Shown: positions 1-8,197, counted from the stretch's first letter. The stretch: DNA of 8,381 nt from an uncultured Bacilli bacterium (GCA_947627145.1 CANQUW010000043.1:1-8381), one strand, 5' to 3'. The notes: a model not told the origin generated them from the letters alone. Translations and numbers: made by a program.

Positions 1-99
1 TAATATATATTATACTATAATTAGACTTATTTCCGTTATTTTATTAAAACGAACTTCCAAATAAAAATTCGGGTTTTTCAAGAAATTTAGTAAAAGTAC

Positions 100-128
100 T
101 TGTAAAATCTTGTTGGGTATTATATAAT
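100..128 (+). promoter_or_regulatory. SigA-type promoter in front of a terminator hairpin
   Basis: A -35 box TTGTAA (100-105) is separated by 17 bases from a perfect -10 box TATAAT (123-128), the ideal spacing for the vegetative sigma factor. The predicted start near 134-136 falls just ahead of the terminator hairpin at 138-192, so a transcript from here would be only about 60 nt unless termination is bypassed. In DNA this A+T-rich some chance matches are expected. The spacing and perfect -10 raise it above most of the others in this stretch. Confidence 0.45.
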
Positions 129-137
129 TTAGACATA

Positions 138-196
138 AACAACACCCTATTCTTTATTTTATTTAATATGATTATATAATATAGGTGTTGTTTTTT
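138..196 (+). terminator. Intrinsic terminator (long-loop hairpin plus T6)
   Basis: The 5' arm AACAACACC-C-TAT (138-150) pairs with the 3' arm ATAGGTGTTGTT (181-192), giving 12 base pairs with one bulged C. The 3' arm runs into TTTTTT (191-196). The loop of about 30 nt is A+T-rich and may fold further. The T-run follows the hairpin only on the plus strand, so it most likely ends transcription coming from the left: an upstream gene outside the window, or the promoter at 100-128. Confidence 0.7.
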
Positions 197-224
197 CAAT
201 GAAAAAATAAAAAATATAGATATA

Positions 225-262
225 AAAAAACGTTGAAAAAATGGAATATAAGAAACGTTTTT
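225..262 (+). other. Weak AACGTT-containing hairpin
   Basis: AAAAACGTT (226-234) is the exact reverse complement of AACGTTTTT (254-262), giving a 9-bp stem with a 19-nt loop. The 3' arm ends in five T's, so it could act as a weak terminator behind the stronger one at 138-196. It holds only two G-C pairs, and A/T runs make such matches common here, so function is uncertain. Confidence 0.3.
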
Positions 263-408
263 AGTTGAGAGTATAATTTATTGAGGTACATCATTTTCAA
301 AAACTGTCCGTAGGTAAGCAATTTTAAATAAACATTAGAGTACCACCAAATCTATAAGATAATAAAAATAATAACTTTTATATATTATAAATAAATTTTA
401 AGTAAAAA

Positions 409-439
409 TTCTTATTTTCGTGTTATAATAAAATAAGAA
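409..439 (+). promoter_or_regulatory. Extended -10 promoter of the glucan synthase gene inside a 10-bp inverted repeat
   Basis: TGTTATAAT (421-429) is an extended -10 element: TGn followed by a perfect TATAAT at 424-429. No good -35 box lies 16-18 bases upstream, as is usual when TGn is present. A start near 435-437 would give a leader of about 45 nt. The element sits inside the 11-base spacer of a perfect inverted repeat, TTCTTATTTT (409-418) and AAAATAAGAA (430-439). That is a plausible repressor operator bracketing the -10 region, although A+T-rich sequence makes such repeats more likely by chance. Confidence 0.5.
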
Positions 440-443
440 AGGG

Positions 444-466
444 ACAATATATTTAACATATATTGT
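444..466 (+). promoter_or_regulatory. Perfect 9-bp inverted repeat in the 5' leader (operator or leader hairpin)
   Basis: ACAATATAT (444-452) and ATATATTGT (458-466) are exact reverse complements around the 5-base spacer TTAAC. The repeat lies between the predicted transcription start (about 436) and the Shine-Dalgarno sequence at 469. It could be a repressor operator just downstream of the promoter, or an RNA hairpin stacked against the ribosome-binding site that affects translation or mRNA stability. Confidence 0.4.
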
Positions 467-468
467 TT

Positions 469-475
469 AAGGTGG
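469..475 (+). promoter_or_regulatory. Ribosome-binding site that fixes the start at 481
   Basis: AAGGTGG lies 5 bases before ATG (481-483), with its AAGG core 8 bases away, which is normal spacing. It decides the start. The reading frame stays open further upstream to a TTG at 463, but that codon lies inside the hairpin at 444-466 and a start there would place the ribosome-binding site within the coding region. Confidence 0.75.
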
Positions 476-480
476 TACTG

Positions 481-3400
481 ATGGATAAGTTTATAAAAAA
501 ATTTATGGATAATTTTAATAATATAACAAACTATTATAATTATTTAGTTGATTTAACTAAAAAACAAGAATACGTTGGTATTACAAATGAATGGTTAATA
601 GATAATTACTATTTACTTGTTGAACATAAAAATATCATTATGTTAGATAAAAAAGAAAATAGTAAAAAACTTTATAAAAATGAAAATGTATATTACTTAA
701 TTCATGATATAGTTAGTAAATATAATTATAATATAAATACTCATAACTTAATTAAAGAATTAAATAAATATCAAAGAGAAACAAAAAATTATTTAAGTTA
801 TAATGAATTTGATGTTATCCCAATAGTATTACTTTTTATATATACAGAAAAATTAAATAAATTATGTGCTACTGAATATAGTAGATTACTTGATAAAAAG
901 AAAGTAGAAAAACTACTTGAAAATGCTGAAGATAAAGATAATATTAATATAAGTGAATTTTTAGATATAAATAGTAATATAAATAATCGTACTAATTATA
1001 TTTTTGAAGTTAATAGATGCTTAAAAGAATTTGGTGCTAAAAGCAATGAAGCTTTTCGTGAATTAAATTTGCTTTTAGAAAAACAAAATATAAGTATAAG
1101 AGAAATATTAAATGATGAATACGGAAGAAGAGTAGATACTAATATTACTATTTCAAATATTTTTAATAACTTAAAAGATTTTTATGAAAATTATGGAGTA
1201 GAAGAACTACTTAAAGGTGCAAATAATTGTGAGAAAAAATTATTAGGAGATAAAATTTATACTAAAATGACTCCTGAAACTAAGACTTTATATAGAAAGA
1301 AAATTATAAAAGATGCACGTCATAAACATATTAGTGAAATAGATTATATAGAAGATTTATTTAGAAAAGCAAGTAGTGATAATTATCATATAGGAACTTT
1401 ATTATTCAAAAGAAAAAAGACAAATAGTAGAGTCATCTTATATTTAGGAAGTATACTACTTTTATCTATATTACTATGTTGGTTATGTACAAACTATTTT
1501 ATAGAAAATAAAATACTTGGATTTATAATATTATTTATTCCTGTAAGTCAATTAATTATCCAAGTAATTAATCATTTACTTGTAGCATTTGTAAAACCAC
1601 ATCCATTATGTAAAATGGATTATTCCAAAGGTATACCAGAAGATGCTGCGACTATGGTTGTTATAACTACTTTAGTTTCTGATTCTAAAAAAGTAGAAGA
1701 GATGTTTAAAAAACTAGAGACTTATTATTTAGTAAATAAAAGTGATAATATATATTTTACATTACTTGGAGATGCTTCGAGTCAAAATAAAAAGACTGTA
1801 GATATTGATGAAGAAATATCTATTACTGGATTAAATTGTGCAAAAAGTTTAAATGAAAAATATAAAAAAGATATATTTAACTTTGTTTATCGTAAAAGAT
1901 TTTTCTCTAAAAGTGAAGATACATACTTAGGTTGGGAAAGAAAACGTGGTGCACTTCTTCATTTTTCACATCTACTTTTAAAAAAGATGACAAAAAAAGA
2001 TATAGAAAAATATTTTTACACAGAAACTGTTAGTAAAATAAAACAAGATATTAAATATGTTATTACTTTAGATACAGATACAGAATTAGTACTTAACTCT
2101 GCACTTTTATTAGTAGGTGCTATGAATCATCCACTTAATAGACCAGTATTAAATTCTAAAGAAACTAAAGTAGAATATGGTTATGGAATAATGCAACCAA
2201 AAGTTAGTGTTGATATAGAATCAACAAACTCATCTTTATATGCTCAAGTTTTCGCAGGTATTGGAGGATTTGATACATATTCAGCAATAGTACCTAACGT
2301 TTATCAAGATTCATTTGGTGAAGGTAGTTTTATAGGAAAAGGAATATATGATTTAGAAACATTTGATAAACTATTATATAATCATTTTCCAGATAACTTA
2401 ATTTTAAGCCATGACTTACTTGAAGGTAATTATTTAAGATGTGGATATGCAGCAGATATAGAAGTAATTGATGGATTTCCACCAAAATTTCTAACAGATG
2501 TCACTCGTAAACATAGATGGGCAAGAGGTGACGTTCAAATACTAGGATGGCTAAAATTCAATATAAGAAATAGAAGAGGAAAACTAGAGCACAATCCTAC
2601 AACATTACTAGGTAAATATAAAATATTTGATAATATTTCTAGAATGTTTTTAATGCCTGCATTATTAATAATATTAATATTAGGTATGGTTAAAGGAATA
2701 TTACCTTCTTATATATATTTATTGTTTGTATTACTTGTTATTGCCTTAGAAGTATTATTCTTTTTAAGAGAAAAATTATATAAAAAGAAAACTAACTTCT
2801 TAACATTATACTATAAAAATATGGTATTTGGAGGTAAAGCTTTATTTTTAAGAACATACATTACTTTTGCAACCATTCCATATTACACAAAATTATATTT
2901 AGATGCCTTTTTTAGAAGTATCTATAGAATGTTTATAAGTCATAAAAAACTACTTAATTGGTTATCTATGGAGGAAGCAGAAAAAAATACCAAAACAGAT
3001 CTTATAAGTTATATAAAAGATTTCTATTTTAATGACATAGTAGGTATAATTATGATTGCCCTTGGAATATATTACTTTAATATTATCTCTATAATTATAG
3101 GAGCAATATTTATTTCAAGTCCATTTGTATTATACTTTGTTAGTAAAAATATAGAAGAAGATAAAACACCATTAAGCGATGAAGATAATGATAATGTTAA
3201 AAAGATGGCTTATCGTACTTGGATGTTTTTCTCTGAATCTATGAAAGAAGAATATGGTTATTTAATGCCAGATAATTATCAAGAAAATAGAGAAGAAAAA
3301 CTAGATTTACGAACATCTCCTACTAATATAGGATATTCACTTACAAGTATTATTTCAGCATTTGAACTAGACTTTATTGAATTAAATGAAACGTTTAATT

Positions 3401-6400
3401 TACTCGAAAAAGTTATAAATACTGTATCTCATTTAGAAAAGTGGAATGGACACTTATATAATTGGTATGATATTAAAACAAAAAAAGTAATGAGTCCAAA
3501 ATTTGTATCAACTATAGATTCAGGTAATTTTATTGCATGTCTTATTATAGTTAAAAACTTTATAGAAAGTCATGATGATATTGGAGTACATGAAAAATTA
3601 CTAAAGAAAGTTAATACTTTAATCAAAAATTGTAACTTTAAAAAATTATATACTAAAAAGAATGTTTTCTCTGTAGGATATGACGAAGAAGAAGGGCACT
3701 TATCAATTTATAATTATAATAAATTTGCAAGTGAATCTCGTCTTACAAGTTTTGTAGCAATTTGTAAAGGAGATGTACCAAGTAAACATTGGTTATCTCT
3801 AGATAAGAGTCTTACTACATATAAAAATAGTAAAGGATTAATATCTTGGTCAGGAACATCTTTTGAATATTACATGCCATTTCTATTTATGAAAAACTAT
3901 AAAAATACATTACTTGATGAAACATATAATTTTGCTCATATGTGTCAAGTGGATTATATGGAAAGTGTATCTAAAAAACTTCCTTGGGGAATAAGTGAAA
4001 GTGCTTATAACGAACTTGATAATGCTCTAAATTATAAATATAAGAGTTTTTCAACACCATACCTAAAAGCTAAAGAAGATAGTGTATCTAGAATTGTTAT
4101 CTCACCATATTCATCTATTATGGCTTTAGAATTATTCCCAAAAGATGTATTTAAAAACTTAAAAAAATTTAGAAAACTAGAAATGTATGATAAATATGGA
4201 TTCTACGAATCATATGATTATGATAATAAAGGAGTAGTAAAAGCATACTTTGCTCATCATCAAGGAATGAGCTTACTAGCATTTGCAAACTACCTAACAG
4301 AGGGAAAAATAAAAGATTATTTTCATAGAGATATTAGAGTTAAAACATTTGAACTTCTATTAAAAGAGAAAGTTCAAGTTAAAACTAATATTGATATGAA
4401 AATGGCTAAATATAAAAAGTATAATTATAACAAAGAAACAGTTGAAAATGATATTAGAGTATTTAACTATATTTCAGAAATACCAGAGTTTGCATCTCTT
4501 TCAAATAAAAAATACTGTGTACTTATAAATGATAGAGGTCTAGGATTTTCAAGATATAGAACATATCAATTAAATAGATATAGAAAAATATCACGTCAAG
4601 ACTATGGAATATTCTTATATATTAAAGATATAGACAATGATTATATATGGTCTAATACTTATGCTCCAATAAATAAAGATCCAGAAAAATATGAAGTGAT
4701 TTTTGCAAGTGATAAAATAAAATTTATAAGAAAAGATCATGGTATTATTACTAAAACAGAAATAATAGTAACACAATCTCATCATGCTGAAATTAGAAGA
4801 ATAACATTTAAAAATGAAACTGCAGAAACTCGTCATTTAGAACTAACTTCTTATATGGAACCAATTATATGCGAAAATATTGATGATATTTCTCATAAAG
4901 TATTTAACAATATGTTCTTAAATTCTACATATGATAGAGAAAAAAATACATTAACTATGAAAAGAACTTCACGTGACTCTAACATATCAAGTTATGTAAT
5001 TGAAAGATTATTAATAGAGAATCCAAAAAGTGTTTATACTTATGAAACAGATAGATTTGAATTTTTAGGAAGAGGAAACACTACTGCAAATCCAAATGCT
5101 CTACATCAAGAATTAACTAATCATGTAGGAGATAATATTGAACCAATAATGGCTTTAAGAAATACAATAGAAGTCGAACCATATTCTACTGAAGTAGTAT
5201 ATTTAATAAATGGATTTGGAAGAAGTAAAGAACAATTAGATGAAATAATTAATGCTTATAGAAATAAAAGAACAATCAATAAAGCATTTGAAGTTGCAAC
5301 TGTCTCTAATATTATAAATACTAAGAGTATGCGTTTAACAGGCTCTGATATGAGAGTTTATAACACAATGTTAAACTACTTATATCAAACAACAAAATAT
5401 AATATTAATGAAGAAAGAAAAGAAATACTAAAGAAGAATGCTTTATCACAAACAGGACTATGGAAATTTGGTATATCTGGAGACAGACCGATTATATTGG
5501 TTAAAATAAATGATATAAGTGATATTTCGTTTGTTATGGAAATACTAAAATGTTTTGAATACTATAAAAATAATTCTATCTTTGTAGATATAATTATCAT
5601 TAATGCTGAAAATAAACAATATGCAGAAATCATTAAAAAAGAAGTTGATGATGAACTTTATAGAATGTATACTCTAAATAATTTCTACCATACACCAGGT
5701 ATAGTAAAACTTATAAATGATGAAGAAATTACTGAAGAAGAGAGAATACTTTTAGATATGGTTCCACGACTTACATTTAACGTAGAAGATCATAAATCTC
5801 TAATGGAACATGTAGAAGAGATAGGAAGAACTAACTCTATAAATGTACATGAAAAAATAGAATACGAAGGAAATCTACCTTATGATGAAAAACTGAAGCT
5901 CACATGTTACAATGACTTTGGAGGTTTCAGATTAAAAGGAAGAGAATATGTTATAACAAGTCCAACAACTCCAACACCTTGGTCTAATATAATTGCAAAT
6001 GAAAATTTCGGAAGTATAGTTACTAACAATGGTTGTGGATATACTTACGCTTATAATAGTGGAGAATTTAAGATAACTTCATGGACTAATGAGATGGTAG
6101 TAAACGAAAGAAGTGAAGGAATAAAAATAAATGGTAAAATATTTGCACCAGAAAGATGTATTCATGGATTTGGTTATACTATCTTAGAAAGTGCCAATGA
6201 CTCTTTCGATAAAAGTCTAACAGAGTTTGTAGCAGAAAAAGATACAGTTAAATTTTATCTGTTAAAGATAAAAAATAATAAAAATAAAAAAGTAACTGCA
6301 GATATAGAATTTTATATTAATCCAACATTTGGAGTTCTAGAAGAAAAAACAGCTCGTTATATTTTAACTGAATACATGGGTCGTGATAACTACTTAAAAA

Positions 6401-8154
6401 TGAGAAATGTATATCATTCTAATTTTAATGATGTATCAGTATTTATGACATCAAGTGAAGAAATATCAAAAGTTATAGACAATAGAGTACTTATAAAATC
6501 AATTATTAATAAAATAGAGTTAGATGCTAATGAAGAAAAAACTATAGTATTTAGTTTAGGTAGTGGTAGAAGTGATAAAGAAAACTTAGACTTACTACAT
6601 AAATGCCAAGACATTTCTTTTGCAGCGTCAGAACTAAAAAAAGTAAAAGATAAATGGAAAAGAGATTTATCTACAGTAATTGTTAAAACACCAGATGTAA
6701 GTTTTAACTATATGATGAACGGTTGGTATTTATACCAAACTATATCGTCACGTATCCTTGCGCGAAGCGGATTTTATCAAGTAAGTGGAGCATATGGTTA
6801 TCGTGACCAACTACAAGATGCGATGAATATCGCAACAGTAAAACCAGACTTTACAAGAAAACAAATACTAATAAATGCTTCACATCAATTTAGAGAAGGA
6901 GATGTTCTTCATTGGTGGCATGAACATAATCACTTTGGACTTAGAAGTAGATATAAAGATGATTATCTTTGGTTAGTTTATGCAACACTTGACTACATTG
7001 ATGTAACAAAAGATTATAAAATCCTAGATGAACAAGTACCATTTGTAGTTGCTGATACTCTAAGACCATTTGAACAAGAAAGAGGACTAACCTTTACTTA
7101 TAGTAATGACACTGATACACTTCTAAATCACTTACTAAAATCAATTAACTTATCTATGGAGAGTATTGGTCGTCATGGTCTACCTTTAATGGGTGGAGGA
7201 GACTGGAACGATGGAATGAATAAAGTAGGTATCAAAGGTAAAGGAGAAAGTGTTTGGTTAGGATTCTTCTTATATGATATAGTTAATCGTTTTACAAAAA
7301 TGATTAAAGAATATAAAACAAACTTTAAAACAAAAGAGTACTTAGAGTTTAATAAAGAATTAAAAGAAAATATAAATAAACATGCTTGGGATAGAGAGTA
7401 CTACTTACGTGCTTACTTTGATAATGGAGATCCACTAGGAAGTATGAAAAATGATGAATGTAAAATAGATCTTATTTCACAAAGTTTCTCTATTTTAAGT
7501 GAAGTAATACCTAAAGAAAAAATTGATATGGTATTAGAAAGTGTTTCTAAATACTTAAAAGATGATGACTTAAAGATAGTAAAACTTCTAACACCACCAT
7601 TTGATAAATCATTAAATAATCCTGGATATATTAAAAATTATCCAAAAGGTATTCGTGAAAACGGAGGACAATATACACATGCAGTATCTTGGTATATCCT
7701 CGCACTTCTAAAAGCTAAAAAATTTGATGTTGCTTATCAAGTATTTCAAATGATAAATCCAATAGAAAGAAGTAAAACAAAAACTGATGTATTAAGATAC
7801 AAAGTAGAGCCATTCGTAATTGCGGCAGATATTTATTCATCAGAAGATTTCAAAGCCCGTGGTGGTTGGACTTGGTATACAGGTTCTGCTGGATGGTTCT
7901 ATCGTATAGGACTAAGAGAAATACTTGGATTTAGAAAAGTAGGGGAAGCTTTACAAATAAAACCACAAATACCTTCATCATGGACAAAATATACACTTGA
8001 ATATACTTATATGGAAACTTTATATATTATTGATGTAATAGTAGATAAGAAAAACAAAATAATTTTAGATAAACATGAATTAAAAGACGATATTATTCCA
8101 CTTGTCAATGATAAAAAAGTTCATAAAGTAGATGTATATATAGAAAAGAAATAA
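481..8154 (+). CDS. cgs: Cyclic beta-1,2-glucan synthase (GT84-GH189-GH94, NdvB/ChvB type)
   Basis: Membrane enzyme of 2557 residues that should make cyclic beta-1,2-glucan from UDP-glucose. The N-terminal region has the family motif EWLIDNYYLL (37-46). Two membrane helices follow (about 318-340, 345-371). The GT84 domain shows VVITTLVSD (393-401), GDAS (430-433), WERKRGAL (485-492), DTDTE with the metal-binding DxD (531-533), GEGSFIGKG (613-621), HDLLEG (644-649) and RKHRW (676-680). Further helices lie near 721-738, 742-765 and 852-888. The GH189-type cyclization domain shows DNYQE (931-935), RTSPTNIG (944-951), GTSFEYYMP (1125-1133), WGISESAYN (1169-1177) and AHHQGMSL (1258-1265). The GH94 half has two sandwich regions (about 1340-1620 and 1800-2020; LWKFGISGDRP at 1660-1670). 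Its helical barrel carries YGYRDQLQD (2105-2113), EGDVLHWWH (2139-2147), GGGDWNDGM (2238-2246, where the family's general-acid Asp is expected), ENGGQYTHA (2393-2401) and GGWTWYTGSAGW (2461-2472). All key motifs look intact. It is shorter than proteobacterial relatives (about 2800-2870), partly through a shorter N-terminal region. Ring closure and export are inferred; no exporter gene is present here. Confidence 0.95.
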   Translation: MDKFIKKFMDNFNNITNYYNYLVDLTKKQEYVGITNEWLIDNYYLLVEHKNIIMLDKKENSKKLYKNENVYYLIHDIVSKYNYNINTHNLIKELNKYQRETKNYLSYNEFDVIPIVLLFIYTEKLNKLCATEYSRLLDKKKVEKLLENAEDKDNINISEFLDINSNINNRTNYIFEVNRCLKEFGAKSNEAFRELNLLLEKQNISIREILNDEYGRRVDTNITISNIFNNLKDFYENYGVEELLKGANNCEKKLLGDKIYTKMTPETKTLYRKKIIKDARHKHISEIDYIEDLFRKASSDNYHIGTLLFKRKKTNSRVILYLGSILLLSILLCWLCTNYFIENKILGFIILFIPVSQLIIQVINHLLVAFVKPHPLCKMDYSKGIPEDAATMVVITTLVSDSKKVEEMFKKLETYYLVNKSDNIYFTLLGDASSQNKKTVDIDEEISITGLNCAKSLNEKYKKDIFNFVYRKRFFSKSEDTYLGWERKRGALLHFSHLLLKKMTKKDIEKYFYTETVSKIKQDIKYVITLDTDTELVLNSALLLVGAMNHPLNRPVLNSKETKVEYGYGIMQPKVSVDIESTNSSLYAQVFAGIGGFDTYSAIVPNVYQDSFGEGSFIGKGIYDLETFDKLLYNHFPDNLILSHDLLEGNYLRCGYAADIEVIDGFPPKFLTDVTRKHRWARGDVQILGWLKFNIRNRRGKLEHNPTTLLGKYKIFDNISRMFLMPALLIILILGMVKGILPSYIYLLFVLLVIALEVLFFLREKLYKKKTNFLTLYYKNMVFGGKALFLRTYITFATIPYYTKLYLDAFFRSIYRMFISHKKLLNWLSMEEAEKNTKTDLISYIKDFYFNDIVGIIMIALGIYYFNIISIIIGAIFISSPFVLYFVSKNIEEDKTPLSDEDNDNVKKMAYRTWMFFSESMKEEYGYLMPDNYQENREEKLDLRTSPTNIGYSLTSIISAFELDFIELNETFNLLEKVINTVSHLEKWNGHLYNWYDIKTKKVMSPKFVSTIDSGNFIACLIIVKNFIESHDDIGVHEKLLKKVNTLIKNCNFKKLYTKKNVFSVGYDEEEGHLSIYNYNKFASESRLTSFVAICKGDVPSKHWLSLDKSLTTYKNSKGLISWSGTSFEYYMPFLFMKNYKNTLLDETYNFAHMCQVDYMESVSKKLPWGISESAYNELDNALNYKYKSFSTPYLKAKEDSVSRIVISPYSSIMALELFPKDVFKNLKKFRKLEMYDKYGFYESYDYDNKGVVKAYFAHHQGMSLLAFANYLTEGKIKDYFHRDIRVKTFELLLKEKVQVKTNIDMKMAKYKKYNYNKETVENDIRVFNYISEIPEFASLSNKKYCVLINDRGLGFSRYRTYQLNRYRKISRQDYGIFLYIKDIDNDYIWSNTYAPINKDPEKYEVIFASDKIKFIRKDHGIITKTEIIVTQSHHAEIRRITFKNETAETRHLELTSYMEPIICENIDDISHKVFNNMFLNSTYDREKNTLTMKRTSRDSNISSYVIERLLIENPKSVYTYETDRFEFLGRGNTTANPNALHQELTNHVGDNIEPIMALRNTIEVEPYSTEVVYLINGFGRSKEQLDEIINAYRNKRTINKAFEVATVSNIINTKSMRLTGSDMRVYNTMLNYLYQTTKYNINEERKEILKKNALSQTGLWKFGISGDRPIILVKINDISDISFVMEILKCFEYYKNNSIFVDIIIINAENKQYAEIIKKEVDDELYRMYTLNNFYHTPGIVKLINDEEITEEERILLDMVPRLTFNVEDHKSLMEHVEEIGRTNSINVHEKIEYEGNLPYDEKLKLTCYNDFGGFRLKGREYVITSPTTPTPWSNIIANENFGSIVTNNGCGYTYAYNSGEFKITSWTNEMVVNERSEGIKINGKIFAPERCIHGFGYTILESANDSFDKSLTEFVAEKDTVKFYLLKIKNNKNKKVTADIEFYINPTFGVLEEKTARYILTEYMGRDNYLKMRNVYHSNFNDVSVFMTSSEEISKVIDNRVLIKSIINKIELDANEEKTIVFSLGSGRSDKENLDLLHKCQDISFAASELKKVKDKWKRDLSTVIVKTPDVSFNYMMNGWYLYQTISSRILARSGFYQVSGAYGYRDQLQDAMNIATVKPDFTRKQILINASHQFREGDVLHWWHEHNHFGLRSRYKDDYLWLVYATLDYIDVTKDYKILDEQVPFVVADTLRPFEQERGLTFTYSNDTDTLLNHLLKSINLSMESIGRHGLPLMGGGDWNDGMNKVGIKGKGESVWLGFFLYDIVNRFTKMIKEYKTNFKTKEYLEFNKELKENINKHAWDREYYLRAYFDNGDPLGSMKNDECKIDLISQSFSILSEVIPKEKIDMVLESVSKYLKDDDLKIVKLLTPPFDKSLNNPGYIKNYPKGIRENGGQYTHAVSWYILALLKAKKFDVAYQVFQMINPIERSKTKTDVLRYKVEPFVIAADIYSSEDFKARGGWTWYTGSAGWFYRIGLREILGFRKVGEALQIKPQIPSSWTKYTLEYTYMETLYIIDVIVDKKNKIILDKHELKDDIIPLVNDKKVHKVDVYIEKK

Positions 8155-8155
8155 A

Positions 8156-8181
8156 CTTGTGATTGCACAAAGTAAATTTTT
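8156..8181 (+). terminator. Weak terminator-like hairpin directly after the synthase stop codon
   Basis: CTTGTG (8156-8161) pairs with CACAAAG (8166-8172) around the loop ATTG, with one bulged A. After TAAA comes a run of five T's (8177-8181). The stem is short and the T-run is offset, so termination is probably inefficient. Read-through would be stopped by the stronger terminator at 8279-8312. The same bases form the palindrome discussed for the promoter at 8163-8191, so this may be an operator rather than a terminator. Confidence 0.3.
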
Positions 8182-8191
8182 GTGATACAAT
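8163..8191 (+). promoter_or_regulatory. Strong SigA-type promoter with overlapping palindrome
   Basis: TTGCAC (8163-8168), a 17-base spacer and TACAAT (8186-8191) make a near-consensus promoter, strengthened by an extended -10 TGA (8183-8185). The start should fall near 8198. The -35 box lies inside the perfect palindrome TTGTG-ATTG-CACAA (8157-8170), and a third TTGTG half-site occupies 8180-8184 just before the -10. This is a layout suited to repressor control. It lies only 8 bases behind the synthase stop codon and drives a separate short unit. Confidence 0.6.
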
Positions 8192-8197
8192 GTATTT

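Larger units (their letters stand above)
285..479 (+). promoter_or_regulatory. Candidate switchable leader: upstream strand complementary to the ribosome-binding site
   Basis: AGTACCACC (339-347) is the perfect reverse complement of GGTGGTACT (471-479), which covers most of the Shine-Dalgarno sequence and the bases up to the start codon of the glucan synthase gene. The same strand can also pair upstream, because GTACC (340-344) matches GGTAC (285-289). The two pairings exclude each other, so an RNA covering 285-480 could toggle between an exposed and a masked ribosome-binding site. This requires transcription starting before 339. A TATAAT at 272-277 would place a start near 284, but it has no convincing -35 box. 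I matched no known riboswitch class. Confidence 0.35.

Noticed and set aside
1..60. Several TATAAT-like and TA-repeat stretches at the left edge
   Set aside because: They are expected in such A+T-rich DNA and lack paired -35 boxes. No coding frame, repeat array or stable hairpin could be supported here.
272..277. TATAAT as a full promoter for a long synthase leader
   Set aside because: No -35 box at 16-18 bases and no TGn extension. It is mentioned only as a possible source of the longer leader, not listed as a promoter.
463..480. Upstream TTG start that would add six residues to the synthase
   Set aside because: The TTG lies inside the 9-bp hairpin, has no ribosome-binding site at a suitable distance, and would place the AAGGTGG element inside the coding region. 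ATG at 481 is well supported.
469..480. Resemblance of AAGGTGGTACTG to the T-box antiterminator motif AGGGTGGnACCGCG
   Set aside because: The last part does not match, no stem I, specifier loop or terminator lies between it and the ATG, and the gene is not an amino-acid gene. It is better read as the Shine-Dalgarno sequence.
4615..4836. Minus-strand 73-codon open frame
   Set aside because: It lies wholly within the first GH94 sandwich region of the synthase, is Phe/Tyr/Ile-rich as expected from antisense A+T-rich DNA, and has no recognisable domain.
6414..6614. Minus-strand 66-codon open frame
   Set aside because: It is antisense to conserved GH94 coding sequence and has a low-complexity Ser/Leu-rich product, so it is a shadow of the real gene.
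481..8154. Alternative genetic code (TGA as Trp), as in mollicutes
   Set aside because: The frame runs 2557 codons with Trp at conserved positions always encoded by TGG and no in-frame TGA, so the standard code is sufficient.
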